DNA from: Xylaria sp. FL1777
Taxonomy: Eukaryota; Ascomycota; Sordariomycetes; Xylariales; Xylariaceae
Direction: 5' to 3'
DNA: 64,000 bases
NCBI GenBank assembly: GCA_022578965.1
Contig: MU400555.1
Span: forward strand, 1-64,000
The position numbers were made by a program, and so were the translations under genes. Positions within the stretch are counted from its first letter, which is position 1. Each line of letters starts with the position of its first letter. This document shows, piece after piece, positions 37,100-48,306 of this stretch. The notes beneath the pieces are model-generated. The model did not search any database and had not been told where the DNA came from. It saw nothing but the letters and a program-made list of their open reading frames with translations.

Positions 37100-38251
37100 T
37101 CACAGCAGCAGCAGCGTCTTCTCCAGCGCCATCAGTTCTCGGTACCCCTCTTTCCACGCCTTGGACTGCTCGCTCGTTGGCCTGGGAAGCGGGCTCCGGG
37201 TGAACCCGCCGTAGCCCATCCACGACTGGAGCCCAGACTTTACGCCGACGACCCCGCCCCGGATGGCAGTCCAGTCCCCTCGTGACACGACTTCCTGCAT
37301 CTCCTGTGCCTCTGCCATCTTGCCCTCCCTGTATAGCTCAACCGTCCTGATACACGCCCTCGGTGCGATGTTGGCGAGTCCTGCGAGAATGCCGTGACCC
37401 CCCGCGATGAGGGACTGGATCGTGAAGTCGGCCGAACCCGCGAGCACCAAGAACTCAGGATTTCCGGCATCGTGACCGTTTTTTGTGGCAGTGGTGGTAT
37501 TTCGCACGGCAGAGGCAATGCGGTTCAGCTTGCCTGTATTCCCACAGGTGAGCTTGACGCCGACGATTCTGGGATGCTGAGCCAAGGACAAGATAGTGTC
37601 GGAGGATAGATCCAGGCCGTTGACGGCCCCTGGATAATTGTAGATGATGATGGGGATGGAGGAGGCGTCAGCCACCTCCGTGAAGTACCTCATAATCGTC
37701 TCCGACGAAGGCGCGAATAGCGTGGCGTAGTATGACGGGGCCAGTATGAGCGCATAGTCGCCCCCTGCCTCTGCTGCTTCACGGCAGAGCTCGATCGTCT
37801 CACGGACGCTCTGGGCACCGCATCCGACTATCACGGGGATATGCGAGAAGCCGGCGCGATCCAGTGCGGAACGCGTGGTTGCCGTCACCAACTTGCGCTC
37901 ACTGTGTGTGAGATGAACGGCTTCGCCATTCGAACCCTGGGTTGCAATGCCCGTGACACCGGCCTGAGCAAGTCGCACCGTGTGACTAGCGATGGAATCT
38001 GTGTCGATGTCTTCCGTCTCAGGGTGGAAAAAACAAAGAGTCGGCACATAAACCCCGGGAATCAGAGGACGGCTAATGCTGACGTCGCCATTCGTATGAA
38101 CTGCTTTCTCATGAGAACTACCCGAGCAAGTTGAAGATAGTGTTCTTTATTTGAACTTACCTTTATCAAACCTTGGAGATGTGGTGGAAGTCAATGATAA
38201 CTTGTCTAGGTCGCTCGTAAACCTTGTTGGAGCGTCGACGTGTGGCGCCAT
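37100..38251 (-). CDS. DHDPS-family aldolase/lyase (class I Schiff-base)
   Basis: Member of the dihydrodipicolinate synthase / N-acetylneuraminate lyase superfamily: pyruvate-dependent aldol chemistry through a lysine Schiff base. Fungi do not use DapA for lysine, so fungal members are mostly sugar-acid aldolases such as those of galacturonate catabolism; the substrate here is open. Exons 38251-38161 and 38100-37100, with a 60-nt intron (GTAAGT..GCAG), give 363 residues. The continuous frame begins with GTG, and the spliced ATG at 38251 gives a normal fungal N-terminus. Motifs: QGSNGEAVHL (about 85-94, equivalent of GTTGE), catalytic Tyr184 in IIIYNYPG, Schiff-base Lys213 in VGVKLTCGN. The barrel is complete at typical length plus a 45-residue leader. 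No pathway partner lies nearby. Confidence 0.9.
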
Positions 38252-41200
38252 TATGGGAGATCACTGGAGAAACTATCCGTATGGGTTATGGCAAGCGATA
38301 TATAGATGAAAACGGGAGTTGATAGCTTAGGATGGATGGGATGGATGGCTTTATTGGTTCTGGTTTCCCGTCGGTAGGGCGGCACTCCTCGTGATAACTC
38401 GCACGCACGGCTTCAATATTTCCAAGATAGAATAAGATAAGTGACTGACCGAGCATCCAAGTGAGAAGGTGATGGGTAAGAACTCTCCCTGGCCGACAAT
38501 CCAAAGATGTAGAAGATGATATATAGGTTTTCCCTCCCTTCTTCCCATAAACTCCTGTCAGCTAGTTACTGGTGGCGTTAGGGATAGTCTCGCTGATTAG
38601 CTAATCCTCATAACATACTGGTGAGATACAGGCAGCCGCGGTAAGGGCGGTCTAGGCTGCATCAAGCTTCGAGGTCTAATGCGAAAGAGCACAGAAGCAA
38701 GGATCGTTAGTTAGGCCGCGTCGGGCTCGTAAGATGGGGTTTACACATGAGTGATATTGTGTAAGGTGTTTATGCAATCAAGTATCATGGGAACTAGCCA
38801 AGGCCAAGGCCCGATTGTGAAAGAATTAGGGCAATATCGGGAGGGCCTGTCGTTGATTGGCATCTTATGAGGAAAAGGCAGAAGGGCGGGGAGCTCGGGT
38901 TTGGGTAGCCAAAAATGCAGAGTCACGAGGCAAAGGCAGCAGGAGACGAGATACTTGGGCGTTGGTGCACTTCTCGAAGTCCCCGACATATCAGCATCTT
39001 CTTCCACCGCCTCTGTCCAAAGGATCAATTTCGACGAGACAGGGCGAACATGCCCATAAGGGCTATGCATGCTACTATTCATACGCCTCTTGACGTAGGC
39101 TGCAGACAGGCGGCCGACGTGCTGCGACGGATTATGCATCTCTTCCGCGAGATCGGTCTTCGGGTCTATATCAGACAGCTGAGCGAGAAGACCTGGTAGA
39201 TATGTATGTCGATCCTGGACTACCACATCGACACGTTAGTGTGGTAGTATTCGCTACATAGACAACACTTTCATAACTGTCATGTGCTGAACTTGTGACA
39301 TCGATGGGACGCAACGGAGCCGACAATCACACAGACATACATCTTACTCGAGGACGGCAAGCTAATCAATGCCGACCAAATCATTCTGCACTTGTTCGGC
39401 ATGTCAATTGTCTAGGCAGGTCCGCGAATTCTCGACACAGACCGGAGCCAGTAAGGAATCATGTGAACACGCCCGATCGAAGTTGCATCGTGTCGTCCAA
39501 CACTTTCCAGTAAGCGTAGTACTGCTCAGGGTAAGGGGTATCTCCATGATTCCTCGGAGCCGCAAGAGATCTGGCACATGAGGTTATGATGACGGCTTGG
39601 GACTTCGTGGACGGCGACGATTGGGTGAGCTATATCTGCTATAGCCAATCATGACATTAAAGTATGATTTTTGATAGGGATTTTACTTCGTGAAAGAGCG
39701 GTATGTGGACTAAAGGTGAGGTGATGAGCCTTATGTTCGGTCAGAGCACAGTCTCAGCGCCCATGAGTCGAAGCACAATGCTACTGGTCTTTGGTCTTGG
39801 GTCTTGGTTGGTTGCTAATCTTGTCAAACGCTAGTAGGTGATATGCATCGGTAGGTCCCGGGCCGTCGCGCGAAACTTATGTGAATGTTTTGCAGATTTC
39901 CCGGCTCTAGGACGATTATGTGCCCATGGAAACATTGATGATCTGAGGCTGCAGTGGCTTTTTGGTGATCTCGCCGAAACAGTGTGCAAAGAGTAGAGCA
40001 CAGTAGTAATCAACAATCACTACTGCGTATGGTTGAAGAGGATGACTGTAGTATAGCATAGTCCCTATAGAACTTTGGTTATAGCTGGAGGTAATATATA
40101 CTAACCTTACCCTTTGTCAACAATATTAGTCGATGTTGGAAACTTAACCCTGGTAGCAGTCTTCTTATCGACGAGATAGGCAAGTCGGATGCTGCTAGGG
40201 GGCTTGTCCTTTTCTCCAGCGGATTGTCGAGCGTATACCATTTCCGTCTACCTACATTTGGGAGGGCGTAACACGACAGCACCGAATACACTATCATGTT
40301 GCAAGGCTCTTCGAAGGTCAACACAAGATATACCGGGACCTGGTCAATCATGGCGCCACTATGGGTGTCATGTAAGCCACCTTTCCTCCCGTGATAGTTC
40401 GACGAGGCGGATCCCCCACAGACTCGAAGGAACTTGGCAAACGGCCTGCCTTAGGTGGGGGTCGATGGAGACAATAAGTCATCGGTATATTAGGGATAAT
40501 GTACAAGGCATTACCTTAGCATTGCTCTCAAGATTTGAGGAAGGAAGGCTATCTCGCCTACCACATAGACGGACGCTACCGAGAAAGCCCGTCTCAGGCC
40601 TTTTGACTATAGGCGCAGTAATGTATTGTATGCGTAGGGTGTATTCACATCTATTCAAGCCTGGGCCGCATCTCGGCTTCTTGACCCAGGTGACTCTCGT
40701 TTAGGCTTAGGTATTTAATGTTGGTAACGACGCACTCCCAAGGACTTGGGGGTTAATGTATGGTTAGCTAGCGTAATGCACGCCCAATGTAGGCAGATCC
40801 TCATGAAATGAGGCTTGCAAAGTCGGATATTCTCGACAGCGCATATCGTATCTAGATAGATATCTGGCTTCTCTTTCGCCAACATACCGGTACCTGTCAT
40901 TAGGTCAGACCTTAAAATTAGATGGGCTGCTTACCGTTTAGTTGCATGGCGACACGAAGTATCCTCCTCACTTCGTACGGTCGCTGGTCTAGAACGAATT
41001 AGTCTGTTGTAGGTAGAATGATCTAAGAGATTCAACTCAGGAGATTGATCCATCTGTGAGTTTGAATCTCGAGGCGTATATGTACCTCCATGAAAATGAT
41101 ATCTTTCCTTTCCTTTCTTTTACGCCGGCACGGGGACATACAACTCAACAAGTCGCTCACTTAAAGGACACTGATAATTACCCCATGTTTCGAGCCGCTT

Positions 41201-41605
41201 ACCCCTGCTATTTTCCAGAGGCATCCAAATTATGCCGGGTTCTCCGGAACGTCCGCCTCAGTCGTAGGGTAACAAGCCAAAGAATAATAGGTAGGTGTTA
41301 GACGATCGGCCAATGAGCATGTTTTATAAGGGATGATTTCGTCATGGTATATTCATAGCATAGCAAAGATGGCTAGATAGCTGGCCTTCGTACAGCAGAC
41401 AAAACGCAGAGGCAGGGGTGCCAGGACTCAATATCTAGGAGAATGGCAATGACGTCGCTAACAATCATCATCCGATAACCGAACAGACCGATAGCCATCA
41501 CAATTCTCTGATAATATTAGGAGCAATGGCTCGCTCGAGTAATGATAGGAGGAGCCATCGTTCGGTTCGGCGCTGAGCGAGGCGGAGACAGGGCATTGAG
41601 TCTGA
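38252..41605. other. Gene-free region of about 3.4 kb
   Basis: Contains several long but motif-free frames (for example 38741-39226 on minus and 40189-40704 on plus) that overlap frames on the other strand and show no splice or family support. A GGATGGATGGGATGGATGG micro-repeat lies near 38330-38350. I see no gene, RNA or clear element; it resembles the desert at 7.0-15.5 kb. Confidence 0.5.
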
Positions 41606-41854
41606 TCAGGCGCCTCCCTCTCGCTTTGCGTATTCCTCCTCTATAGCTTCTTCATACAGCCGGTCGGCTTCGATCTCGGCCTCGGTCTTCTCACGTGTTG
41701 TGCCTGCGCCCGTATTTACACCAGCGCCTGTCGCGCTAGAGCTCGAATCCCCTGTCTGAGACTGCTCCGACACGGACGAATCGACGTTTGGCTCAGAGCT
41801 TAGCGTAGCATGGAGTTGCGAGGATGATGGTGCGGTGGAAGAGAGGGAAGGCAT
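41606..41854 (-). CDS. Small conserved acidic protein
   Basis: Single-exon frame of 82 residues with ATG at 41854. The N-terminal half is Ser/Thr/Gly-rich and disordered. The C-terminal 30 residues are a strongly charged helix (EKTEAEIEADRLYEEAIEEE) ending in YAKREGGA. I believe this charged tail with a terminal YAKREGGA-like ending recurs in short uncharacterised ascomycete proteins, but that is recollection. No signal peptide, Cys or catalytic motif. The strong bias of the tail toward Glu/Arg/Lys supports real coding. Confidence 0.68.
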   Translation of the reverse strand: MPSLSSTAPSSSQLHATLSSEPNVDSSVSEQSQTGDSSSSATGAGVNTGAGTTREKTEAEIEADRLYEEAIEEEYAKREGGA

Positions 41855-42282
41855 GATGACGGCCGAGTTGGTGGGATGTCAGGTTGATTTAAGAATGGGC
41901 TGTTTGGTGGTTGATTCTTATTATGATGACAATGGGGAGAGGTTGGGTGATGTTTTAGGGTGAAGCGGAGCACCACGCGGCTTGGTACTTTTGCTACTTG
42001 TTGTTTTATAGACTAGCTTAGATAATTCACCATCACCATCAATCAGGTATGTAAGAAATAGGTAGATGAAATGCAATCTGTAACTTGTACGTTTGTCTTG
42101 TAAATCGGATAACTTACTTGCCATATGAAATTACAATATGTAATACATTCTCTCATTCTGAATTGGGTGTGCTTCACCATATATCAAGATCGTAATCAAT
42201 GTGTAGTAATACCTCCCCAAGTTAGGTGATTTGAAGGATTCGGATGTAAATAACTATAATCCAAATAGACTTTTAACTAGAA
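41855..42282. other. Intergenic region
   Basis: 428 bp separating two minus-strand genes: promoter of the small acidic protein plus the 3' UTR of the GH79 gene. AT-rich toward the GH79 end. No other feature seen. Confidence 0.6.
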
Positions 42283-44631
42283 TTAAAATACTTGAATTCC
42301 AGCTATACCGACCAAGACCGTAAGGATTTTTTCCAAGCTCACCTCCGCCCGCAACGTCCCTGAAGTCACTGGAGTCGACCTATCTTGGTTATCGTCATCT
42401 TCACCGTCCTCATCACCACTAGCACCATCCACACTCGTCTCATTGCCATCACCAATTTCTAATAACACGGCCTCGGCCCTCTGCATGTCAAATTTCAGTA
42501 CGCCTGCAGCCCCGACCTGAATGATCTCGCTGTACTCGTCACCAAGCCGTACGCCATTCCCACCAACAATCGGCCTGCCAGTCTCATCATCAAACACGGT
42601 CCCAGCGACGGTGACATTGCTCTTAGCATTCGTCCCGGGCGCATTAAGCCTCACCACCTTGACCTCAACGCCCTGAGTCCAAGGCGTTGCGACCTCAAAT
42701 GTAGAAACGGGCCGTGTGCCCTCGCTGAACATCGTGCCGTCAGTCGCAGAGAGCGTAGACGGGTTCCCGAGGCCGTCGGTGCCGTTCCACACGCCCATAT
42801 CAAGAAAGACGAGCTTGCGGAGCAGCCCTCCACGGTGCGCATGTCCGACAATCTTCTCGGCAGGGCCGTCGCGTCCTTTGCCGGCGTAGACAGCAAACCC
42901 GCTCAACTGGCTCGAGTTAGCGCCGGGCAGGGCCGCGACGCGGAACCCGTCATTGCTGTGCCGCCGGCCACCACCACCACCACCACTCACGACCCTCGCG
43001 AGGAAGTAGTGCGCGTACCAGCCGGCCCGGATGCCAGCCGCCAGCGTCTCGTTCTTCAGCTCGTAGGCCAGCGGCGTGAACGAGGAGTACTCGGACTGCG
43101 CGCCGAGGTGGAAGTAGACTTTGCGGAACCCGATGCTCGCGGCCGTGAGGACTACATACCATGCGGCGCAGCAGCACTTAGTAACCTTCCACTTTGAGCT
43201 CGAACCTCGGGGGTGGGCTTGTTGGGGGAACGGCTGGGGAAAAACAGTAGATTTGGCCGGAAATGTAAAAAAAAAAGCCTTTCTTCGCTTGAAGTGGCCT
43301 AGAATAGGAGGGATATAATGCTGAGATATGACTACTACTCACCGTAGTCGACACCCCAGAGAGCGGCCCCGAACGTATCGCTGATCCCGGATCGTCCCGA
43401 GCACGAGGCGGAGTTCGTCTCGCCCATGACGAGCGGCGCGCCTGCGGCGTCGGCCGCCGCCACCTATTTATAACACCGGAGTCAATAATGTCCACATAGG
43501 GTCGGGAATCTTCAGGGTTTCGGGAGCACACAACAGCGGCGGCAACAAGAGCAGAAAATGTCCACTCGAGTCGTTCGTGGCTCTGAAATACGTGAAAAGG
43601 GGTAAACGAAGGAGGTCCAGTGACTAACTAACCTGCGGGATGTACTGGCTAACATTCTTCCACAGCACAGCATGATCCGACAACAGGTCCAGACTCAGCC
43701 GGTACCAGCGCGCAGTGTCGCACGTCGACTGCGGGTACAGGTGCGTCGCGTAGCTGGAGACGATGCGCTTGTCCTCGGGCCGCGCGACAATGCCGGCAGC
43801 CGTCAAGTTCGCGATGCTGAAATCGTCCACCTCGTCCTGCTGGTCCGGGACCAGCGGGGGGTCCGCGAACACAGCCGCTTGGAAGGTGGGTGCCTTTTTC
43901 TTCCTCCAGGCATTAGCTGCACCCCTACTACTACTACCACCACCACCACCACCACCACTGCTGCTGTTGTTACTGCCGCTTCCCCCCAACGCTCGATACC
44001 ACTCGCTCCCCGTGATCTGGCCCGTCAGGTTCCGGAACTGCGCGATGTACGCGTCGACGCCCCACCCGGCGTCCCGCCAGCCCTTGTTGATGAAGTGGTC
44101 GATCTCGTTGCCGAGCTCGAAGGCCGCGAGCGAGTCTCCCAGCGCCGCGTGCGCCGCGGCCGCCTCTGCCACGGCGTTGGCCCAGGCCGACGAGTTGTCC
44201 GCCAGGTTGAGCGTGTAGATGAGCCGCGTGCCGGCCGGGAAGTAGCGAGCCCAGCTGTCGAACCAGCGGGGCGTGATGTCGAAGCGCTTGGCGGTCGACG
44301 GGTCCGGGATGGCCGCCGAGTCGTTGCCCGTCTGCGGCAGCGGCAGCGACGACGGGTACAGGTACGTCTCGTCCGCCGTGTTGCCGCCGACGCGGATCGG
44401 CGGCGCCTTGCCCGTCACGTTGGTGATGCTGGCTAATAGTGTGCTTGCTAGCGGGGTGCTGATGTACGAGTCTAGCCACACTGGCTCGATTGAGTAGCCG
44501 TATACATCTGGTGCTAAGGCCCGTGTGCTCAGATTCGAGGGCACGGAGATCGAGACTGTGGTCTTGTTCTGAGCTGCTACCAGCCCCACGCCCGTCGCAA
44601 CGAGGAGGAAGCTTCTTCGTGAGAACGCCAT
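42283..44631 (-). CDS. Glycoside hydrolase family 79 protein, probably GPI-anchored
   Basis: Secreted retaining glycosidase of the GH79 beta-glucuronidase/heparanase-like family, acting on uronic-acid-bearing glycans. Exons 44631-43633, 43463-43343 and 43151-42283 give 662 residues. Signal peptide 1-20. Catalytic residues fit the family: acid/base Glu176 in ELGNEID and nucleophile Glu348 in VMGETNSASCSG, the latter encoded by the small middle exon. Many Asn-x-Ser/Thr sites. The C-terminal beta domain runs about 410-600; an acidic Ser/Thr-rich stalk and a hydrophobic last 14 residues suggest a GPI signal. A Gly/Ser insert (about 217-240) is encoded by a GGT repeat and may be an in-frame intron (43904-43999), in which case the protein has 630 residues. 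Introns of 169 and 191 nt are longer than elsewhere in the window. Confidence 0.88.
43920..43980. repeat. Trinucleotide repeats in the GH79 coding region
   Basis: A run of ACC/CCA triplets flanked by CTA and CTG triplets encodes poly-Gly next to poly-Ser on the minus strand. A shorter CCA run at about 42967-42986 encodes a second Gly run in the last exon of the same gene. Both lie in loop-like parts of the protein, so length variation is likely tolerated. Confidence 0.8.
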
Positions 44632-45388
44632 GGTGACGGAGATCGTTTGATCACTTGCCCTTAGATAAGAGATAGTTCTACTCGCTAGTATAGTTGCCCG
44701 TAACTATGTCTCTCGCCATTAGTGGCACCGAAGTCTCAGACTCTTGTAGAACAGTCAGGATTGAAGGAGATGAGGGAAGAGTAATGTTCTATATCCCCAT
44801 GATCCGCAATAACAAATGCGTCATGATCTCGGTTATATTCCACATGGTTTCCCGACCCGGGCCAATGCCGAGTAGCCTAGATCTTCCTGACCACGGTGAA
44901 GCGGGGGAAGAAAACAATTCACACCGAGGCGAGCTGGGTCCAAGCTATCACCATCACGTTTGTATGTACTAAACTTCGGGAATTAGAATATTTCAAAGTA
45001 GTAGCGTCTTGGTATCATCATTATTAGACATTTACTGTTCGAGATATCTTCACTTCTTTGGCAATCGCTGCGCTGTCAACGCTGTGGATGACGAGGTCTC
45101 ATCACGATGAACATGATCGCGAGATGGGGAGAAACAAGCTACCGGTACCTGTACGATTTACAATAGGTACCGTAGATGGAGCGACCGGGGACCCTGGATG
45201 TGTTGCGGAGAAATAATTGGGGAGCCGGGGTAGAATCGTGCCGACGGCACGGCTCGATACCCCGGCAAGCTGGTAGAGGGTGAACCCGGCGACGGCTTCT
45301 CACTGGAGCGCATTTGTGATACCAATTGTGGACGGCCATCTCGATTGGGGGTGATTGGCCAATCTAAACACGTCAGCCGTTTTGCTGA

Positions 45389-45889
45389 CGCAGTACCGAC
45401 TTAGTGGTCCTATCACAATCTATGTTGGCGGGGAGGAAAAGAAGGAAGCTGCAAGGCCCGGACGGGCCTAAAAATGCTGTGAACTCTCCCAACTGTAGCA
45501 AGTGAAAGTGGCTGAGTGAACAAGTTCGGTGGCTGGAGGGATGGATGAGTCAGCTGTATTAGTGGGTCTGTGCACACCCTACTAGGCCCTTCCTTCCTTC
45601 CTTGGCAGACTGGTAGTTCCTTCCTTCTTTATCCCAATTTAGTTTATCTAGCCACTCAGAGGGACCACCTTTATTGCTTCCGTTGTTTATCTGTTATCAC
45701 AACCTTGGATGGTACAGAAATTAGTGAGGGCAAAAGATGTTGTATTGGGTTAAGTTTCTGGCTAGGTCTACAGCAGTGGGGTGAACTACCTAACTGGTAC
45801 ACATGCACCCAAGTGGAGTCCGCCCGGGTAGTGAGTACCTACCTAGGTACGCAGTACTGACTTAGTTGTCCTATTAGAATCTATGTTGG
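45389..45889. repeat. Pair of 40-bp direct repeats, 461 bp apart
   Basis: CGCAGTAC-GACTTAGT-GTCCTAT followed by AATCTATGTTGG occurs at 45389-45428 and 45850-45889, with 36 of 40 positions identical. The pair brackets repeat copy A. This could mark the ends of a composite or LTR-like element, or be a local duplication. Confidence 0.75.
45502..45699 (+). repeat. Dispersed repeat, copy A
   Basis: About 198 bp, from GTGAAAGTGGCTGAGT to TTTATCTGTTATCA, matching copy B at 56091-56290 in the same orientation with only scattered substitutions and small indels. It includes CCTTCC tracts and a CCACTCAGAGGGACCACC block. There is no coding capacity or inverted termini. Probably a fragment of a dispersed repetitive element. 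Confidence 0.88.
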
Positions 45890-46122
45890 TAGGCATATAC
45901 AGGCAAGGGACTTTTAAAGAAGCTTGCATCCCTTTAATTTCATCACGTTACACCAAGAACAATAATATGACTAATGTATTAATGGATTGTGATATGTGAT
46001 AGACTTGAACAAACACAAATCACATGATCCTTCAAGGCTTGTCTGTGTGATTCCATGAATCTACACAGGGACAATTGCTTCCACAGTCCGTTACGTTTTA
46101 CAATTGAGCTCAGCCTCCGAGT

Positions 46123-47429
46123 TTAAACCGGAGCATACTTATATCCGTACTTCTCCTTGGCATCTTTGATCAGAGCCGCCGTCTCCTCAAACCGCTTCTT
46201 CGCCTCCGGATCGGTCTCAATGGCCTTCTTGAACGCGACATGGCCGAAAGATGACGCGGTAGGGATGGTAAAGCCCTTCTGGACAGCCGGTCGGGCGAGG
46301 GCGCGCTCAAACCATTTCGCGACGTTGGGGAACTGTCCGTCGAGGTCAATGCCTGCGAACTTGGCGCCGTTGACCCAGCCGAGGAGGTTGATGTCGGCGA
46401 TGCTGAACTTGTCGCCTACGACCCACTCGCGGCCTTCCAGACGCGTGTTGAGGACTCCGTAGAGGCGCTCCGACTCGCCGACGTAGCGTTGGATGCCGTA
46501 GGGAATCTTCTCCTTGGCGAAACGGAGGAAGTGGTTCGCCTGGCCTTGCATGGGGCCTAGGCCGCCGTGCTGCCAAGCCAACCACGTCTCGGCTTCATCG
46601 TACTCATTGCTGTCGACTGGGAAGCTGAACCTGTGTTCCGGGTCATATCGGCGCGTCAGGTACCCCAAGATCGCCAAGCCTTCAAATACGGAGAACCCGT
46701 TGCGGTCATGGTCAACAATTACACTGTAAGAATTCAACTGTTAGATATTACTACTGCCTATCGCGCAATCCAACTCATCGTCAGGTGTTTCCAGATCACA
46801 TAGGAGCACATGAGAGTAGAAGCATTGCTACCAAAGGAGAGACAGTGAGCTAGATACGTACGGTATTCTACCGTTCGCGCCAACGGCAGTGAACCACGGC
46901 TCCTTTTGGGTGTTCTTTGAGATGTTTATCGGTTGCCACGTATAGTCCTTGCCATAGGCAGCCTTTAGTTCCTCGAGGAGGATGCTGATTTTGTAGCCAT
47001 TGGGCGTGCCTGCGATATGTTAATGTAGGTGGACAAACGGAGCTATATGTCCAACTCAAGCCTAAAGCCTAGCTTGTAGAGAAAACGATGACGACACGAA
47101 GTAACAAACAGCATATGACCTCAAAATGACGTGTCAATCTACATACCGGTCGTGAGCAGCTCAATGCCGCTCTTAGCAATGAGGCCTGTTGGCTCAGACA
47201 TCTCTCCGTTGTGTGTCTGTGGTGGTGCAGATGGATTGGATATCTGTTGACGAGTAGTAGAGTACGATGTTTTCCGGGAAACTTTCACGTGGAAAGCTTG
47301 AGAACGAGGGTATATAAGAGATGGAGTGGTACTAGGAGAGGGGTTGAGAAACGAGTATGTGGTAACAGGGCGAGCAATGACGCTTCTTATATGCCATAGC
47401 GAACTTAGTGCAGATCGCTGGAGAGGCAT
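46123..47429 (-). CDS. Ure2-like glutathione S-transferase with putative mitochondrial presequence
   Basis: Thiol-transfer/detoxification enzyme of the fungal Ure2/YfcG-like GST group. Exons 47429-47147, 47009-46862 and 46723-46123 give 343 residues from the first ATG, or 267 from an in-frame ATG at 47201 (MSEPTGLIAKSG). The thioredoxin-like half carries TPNGYKISILLEEL, VGANGRIPVIVD and the SVFEGLAILGYL segment that binds glutathione. The helical half includes WLAWQHGGLGPMQGQ and VGDKFSIADI. The extra 76 residues have many Arg/Ser/Thr, almost no acidic residues and an RKTSYSTT motif near 52-59, as in mitochondrial presequences, so two forms in two compartments are plausible. Introns of 137 and 138 nt. 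Confidence 0.92.
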
Positions 47430-48306
47430 GAACCTGGTCGAAGAGAGTCGAGGCAGGCTTGGTTAAGCGCCTCCTTCTTGATAAGCAGCTCGGGGTTACA
47501 ACCACTCTGCTCGGATGCGGGCAGTACGCGGGTTGGTTATATACATGATGGCGTATTTTGGCTGGCTGTGACGACTTCCGAATGCTTGGTAAGAGTGGGG
47601 ACTGGTTCAACATTATTAATACAGCCAGGGGAAATAGAAGCCTTCCGATGCCTTTCCGATGTCCGAGACACCCACACTATTTCATACACTGGCATGTACA
47701 TAGGTCCTCCTGCATAAATTGACACGATTGTCTCTGAGTCGCGGTTGTAATTCTAAGTCCGCCAAGGTCGTGGCAGTTTATGGCCTGTTTGTGCCGGAAA
47801 TAGGCCTGTGTTACTCTCTCAAAGGCGCTCGCATCGGAGTTTGCTGATGCTATACAGTATATCGGGTCCGCGTGGAGCGACCCGCCTTGATTACACAGCA
47901 AGTCCCCAAGGCACGGCATAGAAGTCTTAAAAGCTATATCATGTTGCTTCGTTATACAAGACTTGACAGCAATCGAACTGAATATAGTAAACTCGGTACA
48001 ATGTTACAAATGAGTGAATACGGAATTGGTTTTTTTTTTAAAGGAAAAAAAGAGAGAAAAAACCAGCACTGCTCCTTGTTGCCATTCTTACACCCGACTC
48101 CTTGGAAGTATTTTTTCGTCAAGAGCCCCATTTTCATCAATACCGATGGCCAAAATCCTACCATAGTTCAATTGATCTTTTTTGTGTGCGAGATTGTCGC
48201 CCTCAATTGTCATGCTCCACTCTCTCATTAATTCATTCCCGGATTGGGTCGGAGATCTAGAGAACGTAAGGGGGGAGGTTCATATAAGCAGAATAGAGAT
48301 GTTTGT
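47430..48306. other. Intergenic region between GST and SR-protein genes
   Basis: Upstream region of the GST gene and 3' UTR of the SR-protein gene (both on minus). T and A tracts lie at about 48030-48065. Short frames on both strands lack family features. Confidence 0.55.

Larger units (their letters stand above)
44632..46122. other. Intergenic region with repeat copies
   Basis: Holds the GH79 promoter, a hairpin (CGTCAGC..GCTGACG) at 45371-45390, a 40-bp direct repeat at 45389-45428 and 45850-45889, copy A of a 200-bp dispersed repeat at 45502-45699, and TACCTAGGTA-rich sequence near 45835-45850. Short frames at 44694-44972 and 45570-45860 (+) show no protein family; the second lies largely within the repeat. 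Confidence 0.65.

Noticed and set aside
38741..39226. 161-codon minus-strand frame
   Set aside because: No recognisable motif, composition like surrounding DNA, and overlapping open frames on the other strand.
40189..40704. 171-codon plus-strand frame in the 38-41 kb gap
   Set aside because: It begins late in a noncoding-looking stretch, has no domain or signal peptide, overlaps a minus-strand frame, and no splice sites extend it.
43672..44436. 254-codon plus-strand frame, Arg/Val-rich
   Set aside because: Antisense to the GC-rich first exon of the GH79 gene; open only because of codon bias on the real strand.
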